A DNA stretch of 21,193 nt from an uncultured Kiritimatiellota bacterium (GTDB taxonomy: Bacteria; Verrucomicrobiota; Kiritimatiellia; RFP12; UBA1067): positions 1 through 21,193 of the forward strand of contig CAKTUI010000039.1 of the NCBI GenBank assembly GCA_934621385.1, given 5' to 3'. Below are positions 1 to 7,496 of the stretch, in pieces. The position numbers were made by a program, and so were the translations under genes. Every line of letters begins with the position of its first letter. Positions within the stretch are counted from its first letter, which is position 1. Under the pieces are notes generated by a model. That model did no database searches and was not told the origin of the DNA. It saw only the letters and a list, made by a program, of their open reading frames with translations.

Positions 1-103
1 CGGGCGGGCGCTTCGTCGAGCCGTGCAGGACGAGCGCGAGCGCAAGCGCCGCGACGCCCGCGCGCCCCGCCACCGTCACCACACTCTGGACTGCCCCACT
101 CAT
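1..103 (-). CDS. N-terminal fragment of a putative secreted protein (runs off the left edge)
   Basis: Reading from an ATG at 103, the open frame stays open to the window edge and gives about 34 residues beginning MSGAVQSVVTVAGRAGVAAL. This looks like a signal peptide: a short polar start, one Arg, then an Ala/Leu/Val-rich hydrophobic stretch (AALALALVL). No mature domain is visible, so no function can be assigned. There is no Shine-Dalgarno. A TTTAAT -10-like box ends 10 bp before the ATG, the same arrangement as the topA and dehydratase genes in this window, which supports this start. Only 103 bp are visible in GC-rich DNA, so a chance ORF is possible. Confidence 0.4.
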   Translation of the reverse strand, partial: MSGAVQSVVTVAGRAGVAALALALVLHGSTKRPP

Positions 104-113
104 GGATGGAGGT

Positions 114-119
114 ATTAAA
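114..119 (-). promoter_or_regulatory. -10-like box for the left-edge gene
   Basis: TTTAAT on the minus strand, separated from the ATG at 103 by 10 bp. The predicted start site near 107 would leave a leader of about 4 nt. No good -35 is seen. The call rests mainly on the same spacing at the topA and dehydratase genes. Confidence 0.3.
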
Positions 120-320
120 CAGCCTGCTCGGGTGGCTTGCGCGACAGATGAAAAGTGCAACGCTCGCGCCGCCAGAACGCCCGCACAGTTTGACCCACAA
201 AAATCACAGCACGGCACTTCTTTTCCTCCATACGGCAGATTGAACCACCGCAGGAATCGCTGCGGAGCCGCGCCTCACCGACATAAATCACCGTCTTGCG
301 AATATACTCGTCACCCATGC

Positions 321-335
321 GCAAGAAAATCTTGC
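321..335. promoter_or_regulatory. Inverted repeat overlapping the -35 of the SUMF1-domain gene (candidate operator)
   Basis: GCAAGA-AAA-TCTTGC is a perfect 6-bp inverted repeat. Its right arm overlaps the TTGCAT -35 box at 332-337, the usual position for a repressor operator. It could also be a chance palindrome; no regulator gene is nearby. Confidence 0.3.
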
Positions 336-360
336 ATGTCGATCAAAAAAGTTGTAGAAA
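332..360 (+). promoter_or_regulatory. Putative sigma70-type promoter of the SUMF1-domain gene
   Basis: TTGCAT (332-337), a 17-bp spacer, then TAGAAA (355-360). Both hexamers are imperfect but the spacing is ideal, and the promoter lies about 75 bp before the ATG at 436. The leader carries a normal purine-rich ribosome site. Confidence 0.4.
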
Positions 361-435
361 ATCAGAGGCGTTTGCGTTCTTGTGGATGGAAGGGTCTCAC
401 ACCCGAAACATACAAACACAAGAAAGGAAAAAGAA

Positions 436-1389
436 ATGAATAAACTGATGATGACACTTGCGGCTGCGGCACTTTCGCTCAGCCCCCTTGTACAGGGTTC
501 TGACCTGGCGCAGGGGCAAAGACGGATGCACGCTAATCCAGAAGCTAAACTTCACCGCTTTTCCACGACCGTGGAAAAGGAACGACCGAAACTAAACCAG
601 GAAACGATGGATCTCATCGCCGCCTATCGCAAGAATCCGACCGATGAAAACCGTACCGCCTTGCGTCGACAGGTTGCCAAGAACTACGATGCCGTCGTCG
701 TCCGCAAGAAAGCGAAACTGGAAGAGTTGAAGCACACCGCTAAACACCAGGAGAAAATTGACGAGAGGCAGGTCATCGTCAATGAAATGCTCCGCGATCG
801 CAAACAGCGCATCGATGCGTCCATGGCCCGTTTCACCGACTCGCGTTTCCGCCCGGGACTGCGCAACCGCACGGATGACTATCTCGTCGTTCTCGGTGCC
901 AAGGGAAAGAACGTCATGATTGGGGCAACACCCGTGACAGAGGCCGACTGGTCAAAATTCACGGGAAAAGACATTCCATGCGAAAAGGCGCGTCTACCTA
1001 TCACCCAAGTCTCCATAAAAGATGCCGAAAAGTACTGCAGGTGGCTCACACAGAAGGATCCGGCTCACACCTATCGCCTGCCGACCGAGGCGGAATGGGA
1101 ACTTGCCGCCGGCCACATGCCGAAAGATGCGGACTTCAACTGCGGAGTTGGACATGCCATCACAGCTGTCGACGCATTCGCCCAGACTAAGGGAGCGTGC
1201 GGCGGCGTCGACTTCTGGGGAAACTGCTGGGAGTGGACATCCACGGCCGACGGGACGGCACACCGCATCAAGGGCGGCGCATTCGATTCAAAGCGGAGCG
1301 AATGCCGCACTGAGGCACGCGATGAACGGCGCAATGCATCGTATGGCTATGCAAATGTCACCTTCCGCGTCATCCGCGAAGACAGGTAA
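436..1389 (+). CDS. Secreted SUMF1 (formylglycine-generating enzyme fold) domain protein
   Basis: A 317-residue protein. The start at 436 is preferred over an upstream in-frame ATG at 382 because AAGGAAAAAGAA precedes it and the product then opens with a signal peptide (MNKLMMTLAAAALSLSPLVQG). Residues 45-130 are highly charged and helical, probably coiled coil. Residues 145-317 match the SUMF1/FGE-sulfatase fold: YRLPTEAEWELAAG (213-226), GVDFWGNCWEWTST (257-270), RIKGGAF (277-283) and a final TFRVIRE. Of the cysteine pair that binds copper in true formylglycine-generating enzymes, only one candidate is seen (C290, in SKRSECR); the partner position is Ser. It is therefore more likely a non-catalytic or ligand-binding member than a sulfatase activator. 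It is the only plus-strand gene here, with its own promoter and terminator. Confidence 0.85.
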   Translation: MNKLMMTLAAAALSLSPLVQGSDLAQGQRRMHANPEAKLHRFSTTVEKERPKLNQETMDLIAAYRKNPTDENRTALRRQVAKNYDAVVVRKKAKLEELKHTAKHQEKIDERQVIVNEMLRDRKQRIDASMARFTDSRFRPGLRNRTDDYLVVLGAKGKNVMIGATPVTEADWSKFTGKDIPCEKARLPITQVSIKDAEKYCRWLTQKDPAHTYRLPTEAEWELAAGHMPKDADFNCGVGHAITAVDAFAQTKGACGGVDFWGNCWEWTSTADGTAHRIKGGAFDSKRSECRTEARDERRNASYGYANVTFRVIREDR

Positions 1390-1408
1390 GTTCGACATAA
1401 ACAGAGAC

Positions 1409-1448
1409 GCGGTCCCACGCCACGACTTGGTGTGGGACCGCATTCTTT
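1409..1448 (+). terminator. Intrinsic terminator of the SUMF1-domain gene
   Basis: GCGGTCCCAC (1409-1418) pairs perfectly with GTGGGACCGC (1432-1441). The stem extends inward by four more pairs, including one G-T, to a 5-nt loop. T-rich ATTCTTTT follows on the plus strand. It lies between convergent genes, but no U-run follows it on the minus strand, so termination of the transporter operon here is less certain. Confidence 0.8.
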
Positions 1449-1462
1449 TCATTCTACACATC

Positions 1463-2788
1463 TTACGAGGCGAACTTCTGCCAGATACCCGTCACGAAGA
1501 TGGTCAGGACGAGAATCGGAATGACAATCGCATAGTGCCAGCGGAACCAGTTCGGAAGGCCCAACCCGGCACCGGACGAGACCTCCCGACGGAAGTTCGC
1601 CCAGCCCCAGCCCCATTTTGCGTTGATGGCAAAAAGCCCCATCACAAGCGATCCAAGTGGGAGCCAAACCTGACTGACGGCAAAATCCTCCCAACCGAGA
1701 ACGCCATCCCAGAGGACGCACGGCATGGCGCAGAGGGCAATCATCGGTCCGACGACGAGCGCGGACTTGCGCCGACTCCAGCCGAGGGCATCCATCAGTC
1801 CGGCAATCAGGCTCTCAATGACGGCGACAATCGTCGTCAACGCGGCAAAAGCGAGAAAGAGGAAGAAGAGCGTCCCCCAGATTCGCCCGCCCGCCATTCG
1901 CGCAAACACTTCCGGAAGCGCGACGAAAATCAGCCCAGGACCTTCCGTATAGTTCACCTGATAGGCCGAACACGCCGGAAAAATGACAAGCCCCGCAAGA
2001 AAGGCGACGAACGTGTCGATGACGATAATCCAGAGGGATTCCTTGGCGAGCGTATGCTCCCGGCCGATGTAACTGCCACAAATCGTCATGGCCCCAACAC
2101 CCAGCGAGAGGGTGAAGAACGCCTGCCCCATGGCATCAAACGTTGCCGAGACCGGATGCTCGAAATAGCGCGCCCAGTTCGGCTTCAGGTAAAAAGACAA
2201 CCCTTCCGCCGCGCCGGGGAGCGTCACGGCTCGAACAACGAGCACCCCGAGGAGGACGAGCAGCGAAATCATCATCCACTTCGTGACGCGTTCAACGCCC
2301 TTCACGACCCCCATCAGGCAAATGAGGGTTGAAAAGGCAACGACACCAAGCATATAGGCCGCACACATTCCCCGATTGGCAAGCAAGGCCCCGAAAGCCT
2401 TGCCGAACTCGCCGGATGGCTCCGTACCGCATGCGTAGTCCGACGTGTACTTGACGAGCCAGCCACCGACATCCGTATAGTAGATCATGAGGACGAAGCA
2501 TCCGGCGGCAATCAGTGCCCCCATCCCGCGCCAAAAACGCTTGGCGGGCATGGGGGCGAGTTCGGCGAGGGCCTCGGTCACGCTTTTATGCGACCCGCGC
2601 CCCGTCGCCAGTTCGGATGTCAGCAGTGGGAAACCCAGCAGAAGCAGGAAGACGAAGTAGACGAGCACAAATGCCGCGCCGCCGTTCTTCCCGACAATGT
2701 ACGGGAACCGCCAGACATTGCCAAGCCCGACGGCGCACCCGGCCGCCATCATCAGGAACCCCAGTCGATTGCTCAGTTTCTCACGCAT
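1463..2788 (-). CDS. Sodium-dependent transporter of the SNF/NSS family
   Basis: A 441-residue polytopic membrane protein. The signature of the neurotransmitter:sodium symporter family (LeuT, MhsT, TnaT) is clear at the N-terminus: GCAVGLGNVWRFPYIVGKNG in TM1, then a long hydrophobic TM2. TEGPGLIFVALPEVF and the following LFFLFLAFAALTTIVAVIE segment also match the family. About 11 hydrophobic segments can be counted, the common bacterial form without TM12. The family imports amino acids or related compounds with Na+; the substrate cannot be read from sequence. It lies 17 bp downstream of purD, with CAGGAG before the ATG, as the last gene of the operon. A link to purine synthesis is not obvious, so it may simply be carried on the transcript. 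Confidence 0.92.
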   Translation of the reverse strand: MREKLSNRLGFLMMAAGCAVGLGNVWRFPYIVGKNGGAAFVLVYFVFLLLLGFPLLTSELATGRGSHKSVTEALAELAPMPAKRFWRGMGALIAAGCFVLMIYYTDVGGWLVKYTSDYACGTEPSGEFGKAFGALLANRGMCAAYMLGVVAFSTLICLMGVVKGVERVTKWMMISLLVLLGVLVVRAVTLPGAAEGLSFYLKPNWARYFEHPVSATFDAMGQAFFTLSLGVGAMTICGSYIGREHTLAKESLWIIVIDTFVAFLAGLVIFPACSAYQVNYTEGPGLIFVALPEVFARMAGGRIWGTLFFLFLAFAALTTIVAVIESLIAGLMDALGWSRRKSALVVGPMIALCAMPCVLWDGVLGWEDFAVSQVWLPLGSLVMGLFAINAKWGWGWANFRREVSSGAGLGLPNWFRWHYAIVIPILVLTIFVTGIWQKFAS

Positions 2789-2805
2789 GGAAACGCCGCT
2801 CCTGA

Positions 2806-4104
2806 TTACGCCCGATTGAACGCTCTGTGGGCAATGTCCTTGCGGTAGAACTGACCGTCGAACAAAATCGCGTCAACCCCCGCATAAGCCGCCGCAACGG
2901 CTTCGCGCAGCGTCCGTCCACGGCCCGTCACGCTCAGAACGCGCCCGCCCGCCGTCAGCACCTTGCCATCCTTCGACTCCGTTCCGCAGTGGAAGACGAT
3001 TGCCCCACGCCGCGCCGCCTCGTCCAGTCCTGAAATGACCTTGCCCTTCTCGTAGGCACCCGGATAGCCGCCGGAGGCGATGATGACCGTGGCCGCCGGA
3101 TTGTCGAGCACCTCGATGTCCGACTCGGCGAGTTTCCCCGTGGCCGCATTCAGCAGGGCCTTTGCAAAGTCGCCGCCCAAGCGCGGCAGAACGGCTTCCG
3201 TCTCAGGGTCGCCGAAGCGGGCGTTGAACTCGACGACATTGATTCGCGAGCCGCTCTTCGCAAGCTTTCCACCCTCGGGCGTAATCATCAGCCCCGCGTA
3301 CAGAATGCCGCGATAGGTGATGCCGCGTTTCGCCAATTCACGCACGACGGGGAGAATAATCTTCTCCCGTATGACGGGCAACATCTCAGGCGTAACGACG
3401 GGCGCGGGCGAATAGGCACCCATGCCGCCGGTGTTCGGTCCCTTGTCGCCGTCGAAGATGCGCTTGTGATCCTGTGAACTGGGCAGGAGAACGGCCCGTT
3501 CGCCATCGACGAGGGCGAGAATCGAGCACTCCTCACCATCCAGGAACTCCTCAATCAGGACCTCCGCACCGGCGGAACCGAACTTGTTCGCGACAAGCAT
3601 ATCGTCAATGGCCGCCTCAGCCTGCTCCGTCGTCTCGGCGACGATGACGCCCTTTCCGGCCGCAAGACCGTCCGCCTTGATGACGACCGGCAGCCCATAG
3701 GCCGCAAGCGCAGCCTTCGCCTTCGCAGGATCGGTAAAGACCTCAGCACGGCCGGTCGGCACACCCGCCGCGTCCATCACTTCCTTCGCAAAACACTTCG
3801 ATCCCTCCATCCGCGCACCGGCCGCCACAGGACCAAAGGCGCGAATGCCCGCCGCGTCCAGGCGGTCGACCAGCCCGGCAACGAGCGGAGCCTCAGGCCC
3901 AACGACCACGAGGTCGGGCCGGTTGGCCTTCGCCCAGTCGACGATTCCGTCAAGGTCGGTCGCCTTCAACGCAAGATTCGTCGCCAAGGCCGCCGTTCCC
4001 GCATTGCCGGGAGCGCAATAAAGCTCGTGCCCCTCAGCATCCTGAGCCAAACGCCACGTAATGGCATGTTCACGTCCACCCGAACCAACGACAAGAATTT
4101 TCAT
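2806..4104 (-). CDS. purD: Phosphoribosylamine-glycine ligase (GAR synthetase)
   Basis: A 432-residue cytosolic enzyme of de novo purine synthesis that joins glycine to 5-phosphoribosylamine using ATP. It opens with MKILVVGSGGREHAI, the PurD N-domain hallmark, and has a full ATP-grasp region with VIKADGLAAGKGV, NTGGMGAYSP and EFNARFGDPETE (Mg/ATP binding). Length is normal for the family. The start is at 4104, not the longer frame at 4140: only 1 bp separates it from the stop of the upstream LysM gene, and its ribosome site (GGAG) lies inside that gene's last codons, so translation is probably coupled. No other purine gene is in the window, so purD is separated from any pur cluster. Confidence 0.97.
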   Translation of the reverse strand: MKILVVGSGGREHAITWRLAQDAEGHELYCAPGNAGTAALATNLALKATDLDGIVDWAKANRPDLVVVGPEAPLVAGLVDRLDAAGIRAFGPVAAGARMEGSKCFAKEVMDAAGVPTGRAEVFTDPAKAKAALAAYGLPVVIKADGLAAGKGVIVAETTEQAEAAIDDMLVANKFGSAGAEVLIEEFLDGEECSILALVDGERAVLLPSSQDHKRIFDGDKGPNTGGMGAYSPAPVVTPEMLPVIREKIILPVVRELAKRGITYRGILYAGLMITPEGGKLAKSGSRINVVEFNARFGDPETEAVLPRLGGDFAKALLNAATGKLAESDIEVLDNPAATVIIASGGYPGAYEKGKVISGLDEAARRGAIVFHCGTESKDGKVLTAGGRVLSVTGRGRTLREAVAAAYAGVDAILFDGQFYRKDIAHRAFNRA

Positions 4105-4105
4105 C

Positions 4106-4633
4106 TTACTTCTCCATGGGAATGTTAAGCTTCTGCCCAATGCGAAGGTTATCGCTCTTGAGACCGTTCATATCCTTGATTTTCTGGACGGTCGTATTGT
4201 AGGCCTTCGCAATGACCGTCAGCGTATCGCCACCCGCGACCACATACTCGATGTAGTTGCCGCTATAGGCCGGTGTCGTTGGCTGCGGGCGTGCGGGTGT
4301 CACGCTCGCCTGCGGCAACTTGGCCAGCCGAGCCGAAAGATCCTTCACGATTTCGCCGCGCTGAGCCGAGAGTTCGCGGCGAACCTGCTCAAGCGAGGCG
4401 CGGAGCGCGGCGATTTCGGCCTTCAGCGACTCGACTTCATTCCGCGACTTCTCGACTTGCGACACGCGCTGCGCGAGGTCATCCTGATTGGACTGCAGGA
4501 CGTCCACCTGCCCGGAAATCCGCTGCATCTCATTGTAGGCCTGCTGTTTCAGGAAGGCCTCTCGATTCCCCGACTGTGCGAACGCCATCCCCGCAAGGGG
4601 AAGCACCAACAACGCAATCATTCGTTTCTTCAT
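4106..4633 (-). CDS. Secreted coiled-coil protein with C-terminal LysM domain
   Basis: A 175-residue protein. AAGGAG lies 7 nt before the ATG at 4633, and the product starts with a signal peptide (MKKRMIALLVLPLAGMAFAQ, cleavage likely after AFA). Residues 25-105 are a heptad-rich coiled coil, 106-125 a Pro/Thr/Ala linker, and 128-173 a LysM domain (YVVAGGDTLTVIAKAYNTT...LRIGQKLNIP), which binds N-acetylglucosamine-containing glycans such as peptidoglycan. It is probably a periplasmic structural or adaptor protein; no catalytic domain is present. It follows a small membrane protein and a LysM lipoprotein, so the three genes may form one cell-wall-associated module. Confidence 0.85.
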   Translation of the reverse strand: MKKRMIALLVLPLAGMAFAQSGNREAFLKQQAYNEMQRISGQVDVLQSNQDDLAQRVSQVEKSRNEVESLKAEIAALRASLEQVRRELSAQRGEIVKDLSARLAKLPQASVTPARPQPTTPAYSGNYIEYVVAGGDTLTVIAKAYNTTVQKIKDMNGLKSDNLRIGQKLNIPMEK

Positions 4634-4649
4634 TGTCAACTCCTTTCGA

Positions 4650-4889
4650 TTAAATGACCAGCAAGACAAGCCAGACAAGCCCAATGGCGGCGGATACGAT
4701 AAGAAAGCGGTTTCGCTTCTGGTCAGCCTCTTCCTGTCGGACGCTCCGCCCGAAACTCATGCCGCCGCCCGAGAGATAATGAGAAAGCCGCGACGAGGGA
4801 GTCGAGTTCCGCTCGTCCATCTTCCAGGGCGTACGCGAACGCGTGTAGACATGGGGCGAACGGACCGTGCTGAAGTGAATCGCACTCAT
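4650..4889 (-). CDS. Small single-pass membrane protein, function unknown
   Basis: A 79-residue protein with a polar, Ser/Arg-rich N-terminal part (1-58) and one C-terminal transmembrane segment, NRFLIVSAAIGLVWLVLLVI, ending at the last residue. It looks like a tail-anchored or N-in/C-out protein. The start at 4889 is supported by a 4-bp ATGA overlap with the upstream LysM lipoprotein gene. The next gene starts 16 bp after its stop with a good ribosome site. No family is recognised. Its place between two LysM genes suggests a role in the envelope. Confidence 0.65.
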   Translation of the reverse strand: MSAIHFSTVRSPHVYTRSRTPWKMDERNSTPSSRLSHYLSGGGMSFGRSVRQEEADQKRNRFLIVSAAIGLVWLVLLVI

Positions 4890-5809
4890 GGCAAGCGAAT
4901 CGTCTGCCCGGCACGGACGCGCCCGTCCGTCGAGATTTCCGTCTTGTTCGCATCGCGAATCTTCGTCCAGGCCGACCGAACGCCATAGAAGCGCACGGCC
5001 AGTTTGTAGAGCGTGTCACCGTCCTGCACGACATACGTCTTCGGGCGCGGCTCATGCGGCGGCTCAGTTGCCGCAGGCTTCGCCTCCGTCTTCTTTTCCG
5101 TCACCTTGAAGGGCGTGTCCGTCGTTTCGTGCGACTCGTCGTCAAGCAAGCCCTTCACATCTGCCGCAAACTTCGCCTTGTCAAGATCGTCCGCACCATC
5201 GTCATCCAGCAAATCTCGGTCAGACGGAAGAAGTGTCGGACGACTCTTCTCGTCCTCCGAGCCAACGGACGAAATGAGGCGGCGCAGATTCTCGTTGTCC
5301 CTTGCCGTGGACGCAAACTTGCCGCGCACCTCCTCAAGCGTCTTCTTCAGTTCCCGATTCTCGTCCGACAGTTTTTTGTTCTCGCCCTTCAGCCGCGCAT
5401 TCTCGTCCACAAGACCTGCACTGTCCGTCAGGTTCATCTTCTTGGAGAGTTCGCTCACGAGCTGGCGTTCGCAGATGGCGGAACGCTCGCGGGCGATGGA
5501 CACCTTCTCGCTTCCCGGGCTTTGCAGGATGTACTCGCGATAGTTGCAAATCGCCGCAAGGTAGTCGTTCAGTTTATCCTGCTGGAGGCAGGCCAACTGG
5601 AAGCGGGCGGACGTATTGCCCGGATCCGCACGAAGGACCTTCTCCAGACCGTCGATGGCCTCCTTCAGGCGACCGGCGGCATAATCCGCCATGGCCGCCT
5701 GGTAGGTCCTGTTGCCCCGCTCCTCGTCAAGATTCCGCCGTCCGGCATCACTGCACGCCGTCATCCCCGTCAGAATCGCCAGTATCAGAATCGTCTTCAT
5801 CGTCCTCAT
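4886..5809 (-). CDS. Lipoprotein with TPR-like region, coiled coil and C-terminal LysM domain
   Basis: About 307 residues, counted from the ATG at 5809, which has GGAGG 6 nt upstream; in-frame ATGs at 5800 and 5815 are alternatives. The N-terminus (MRTMKTILILAILTGMTAC) is a lipoprotein signal with Cys19 as the probable lipidated residue. Residues 28-105 look like TPR helices (AMADYAAGRLKEAIDGLEKVLRADPGNTSARFQLACL). About 125-185 is a coiled coil, followed by an acidic low-complexity linker. Residues 257-307 are a LysM domain (TYVVQDGDTLYKLAVRFYG). It probably sits on a membrane leaflet and binds peptidoglycan. Its first 62 bp overlap the 3' end of scpB in another frame. A frame running on to 6031 is a shadow of scpB. 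Confidence 0.8.
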   Translation of the reverse strand: MRTMKTILILAILTGMTACSDAGRRNLDEERGNRTYQAAMADYAAGRLKEAIDGLEKVLRADPGNTSARFQLACLQQDKLNDYLAAICNYREYILQSPGSEKVSIARERSAICERQLVSELSKKMNLTDSAGLVDENARLKGENKKLSDENRELKKTLEEVRGKFASTARDNENLRRLISSVGSEDEKSRPTLLPSDRDLLDDDGADDLDKAKFAADVKGLLDDESHETTDTPFKVTEKKTEAKPAATEPPHEPRPKTYVVQDGDTLYKLAVRFYGVRSAWTKIRDANKTEISTDGRVRAGQTIRLP

Positions 5810-6680
5810 CTTCATCCTCCTCGTCAAACTCGTCTGGAGTATCGTCAATAAAAATGTCATTTCCGCCACCCGCCGGCGCAGTCTCCTCCTCTGCCGGCAG
5901 CAATTCGCCCTGCTCGACCAGCTCTTCAGGCTTCGCCTCATCCGCCGTTGCTTCGGCCGCAACCTGTTCGGCTTCCTGCTCCGCCGCCTTTTCGGCAGAT
6001 TCCGCTTCCGCCGCCTCGGCCGCCTGCTCAAGCTCCGTCTTCTTTTCCTTCTTCTTATAGGACTCGGCCTTGGCGCGTGGATTCGACCGCTGAAGCGTCG
6101 GGTCCAGCTCGTTCAACTGCTGGAGATTCGCAAGGCCAAAGTGCTCCAGAAAGAGCGGTGTCGTGCCATAGAGAAAAGGATGTCCCGGCAATTCCGACTT
6201 GCCGACGAGACGAATCAGTTGCAGGTCCATCAAGGTCTTGACATTTCCCGACACGTCCACGCCGCGGATTTCCTCAACCTCGCTCTTGGTAATCGGCTGA
6301 CGGTAGGCGATGATGGCGAGCGTCTCAAGTGAGGCACGACCCAAACGGCTCGGACGATCGAGCTTCAGCATGGCCCGCACATACCGTCCGCAGCTCGGTG
6401 TCGTCTGCAAACGATAGGCCCCACCCGCGCAAACGAGCTTGAATCCGCAGCCGGCGACGCTCAAGGCCTTCTCAAGGCCCTTGATGGCCTCCTCAATCTC
6501 ACGCGTCGTGCAACTGCCATAGACGTCCATGACCTCGCGGTTGTCGCCCTCCTCCGGCTCGACGGCACGGACGGACTCACGCAAATCCGCCACCGTCAGC
6601 GGCGTTTCGCTGGCGAACAGCAGGGAGCCGACAATTTCCTGCAAAGACTGCGGCAGGGAAATCTTCACCTCATCACTCAT
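5748..6680 (-). CDS. scpB: Segregation and condensation protein B
   Basis: A 310-residue protein, the kleisin-associated winged-helix subunit of the SMC-ScpAB condensin-like complex, which organises and segregates chromosomes. Residues 11-95 and 112-182 form the two winged-helix domains. The family signature is clear: LETLAIIAYRQPITKSEVEEIRGVDVSGNVKTL, then PGHPFLYGTTPLFLEHFGL. The start (MSDEVKISLP, 6680) overlaps the scpA stop by 8 bp. Residues 200-310 are an unusually long Lys/Glu/Ala-rich then Asp/Glu-rich tail, ending in a nearly pure acidic run of about 30 residues. Most ScpB proteins are about 180-200 residues, so the tail is an added, probably disordered extension. The smc gene is not in the window. 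Confidence 0.95.
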   Translation of the reverse strand: MSDEVKISLPQSLQEIVGSLLFASETPLTVADLRESVRAVEPEEGDNREVMDVYGSCTTREIEEAIKGLEKALSVAGCGFKLVCAGGAYRLQTTPSCGRYVRAMLKLDRPSRLGRASLETLAIIAYRQPITKSEVEEIRGVDVSGNVKTLMDLQLIRLVGKSELPGHPFLYGTTPLFLEHFGLANLQQLNELDPTLQRSNPRAKAESYKKKEKKTELEQAAEAAEAESAEKAAEQEAEQVAAEATADEAKPEELVEQGELLPAEEETAPAGGGNDIFIDDTPDEFDEEDEDEDDEDDSDTGDSDGDDGVQ

Positions 6681-7473
6681 AATCGTCTGGCCTTTCCAAG
6701 GGCGTGTCGTCCGGCGTTTCGTTCGACGGCAGAATCGTAATCTCGTGAAACGACGCATTCTGATAGACAATCACGCGGTGCTGGCGCAAAAGTTCAAGAA
6801 GCGCGAGGAATGTGACGATAATCTCGCCTTTTGGTGCGGTCGGCTCGAACAGCGTCGTAAACGACACCTGCCCATCCCGACGCGTACGCTCCAGCACGAA
6901 GTCCATCTTCTCCGGCACCGAGAAGCGCATACCCTTCAACTCCTCGTGCGGCATCTCGTTCGCCCGGGCAAGGACTTCCTGGAAGGCCGTCAGAAGGTCG
7001 TAGAGGTCGAGATGCGCCAGCGCACCCAGGGCATCCTTCGCCGTCTTCTCGAACTTGGGCCGCCCGCCGCCATAGTCGAAGCTGTTGGCCACCATCGCCT
7101 CCATCGTCTCTAAGCGGACGGCCGCATCCTTGAACTTCTTGTACTCAATCAACTGACGGACGAGGTCAAGGCGCGGGTCGACCCATTCCCCGTTGTCCTC
7201 CTCGGAAACGTTCCGCCGCTCAACCGGCAGGAGCATACGCGACTTGATGACCATCAGCGTCGCCGCCATGACGATGAACTCCCCGGCAATGTCGAGGTCG
7301 AGCGCACGGGCCTCCTCGATGAACTTCATGTACTCGGCCGTGATGTGCTCAATCGGGATGTCGTAGATGTCGAGTTCCTCGCGGCGAATCAGGTACAGCA
7401 AAAGGTCCAAGGGACCCTCGAACACGTCGAGCGTCACCTTGTAGTCATCCGCAAAAAGCTGCTTTTCCGCCAT
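6673..7473 (-). CDS. scpA: Segregation and condensation protein A (kleisin)
   Basis: A 266-residue kleisin that bridges the two SMC heads and recruits ScpB. It begins MAEKQLFADDYKVTLDVFEGPLDLLLYLIRREELDIYDIPI, the canonical ScpA N-terminal region, followed by AGEFIVMAATLMVIKSRMLLP. Residues 200-250 form the C-terminal winged helix that contacts the SMC cap. Length is normal. The gene starts 23 bp after the Xer recombinase gene. An extended -10 (TGGTATAAT) ends only 7 bp before the ATG, so in addition to read-through it probably has its own promoter giving a leaderless transcript. The adjacent xer and topA genes give the operon a chromosome-maintenance theme. Confidence 0.97.
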   Translation of the reverse strand: MAEKQLFADDYKVTLDVFEGPLDLLLYLIRREELDIYDIPIEHITAEYMKFIEEARALDLDIAGEFIVMAATLMVIKSRMLLPVERRNVSEEDNGEWVDPRLDLVRQLIEYKKFKDAAVRLETMEAMVANSFDYGGGRPKFEKTAKDALGALAHLDLYDLLTAFQEVLARANEMPHEELKGMRFSVPEKMDFVLERTRRDGQVSFTTLFEPTAPKGEIIVTFLALLELLRQHRVIVYQNASFHEITILPSNETPDDTPLERPDDYE

Positions 7474-7480
7474 CCCCCTA

Positions 7481-7489
7481 ATTATACCA
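7481..7489 (-). promoter_or_regulatory. Extended -10 promoter of scpA
   Basis: TGGTATAAT on the minus strand. The hexamer ends 7 bp before the scpA ATG, predicting transcription from within about 1 nt of the start codon. No -35 match is present at 16-18 bp, which is typical of extended -10 promoters. The same 9-mer occurs at 17700-17708 and 21061-21069. Confidence 0.6.
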
Positions 7490-7496
7490 TATTATG

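Larger units (their letters stand above)
104..435. other. 332-bp intergenic region between divergent genes
   Basis: It separates the minus-strand left-edge gene from the plus-strand SUMF1-domain gene and should hold both promoters. Visible structure: CCGCAG/CTGCGG inverted repeat at 248-265, GCAAGA/TCTTGC inverted repeat at 321-335, and a -35/-10 pair at 332-360. Short ORFs inside it (for example 69 codons at 115-324, minus) have no ribosome site and no recognisable domain and were not called. Confidence 0.6.

Noticed and set aside
248..265. CCGCAG/CTGCGG hairpin as a terminator
   Set aside because: No T-run follows on either strand and no gene ends nearby.
115..324. 69-codon minus-strand ORF left of the SUMF1-domain gene
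   Set aside because: It has no ribosome site, promoter or recognisable family, and lies in the divergent promoter region.
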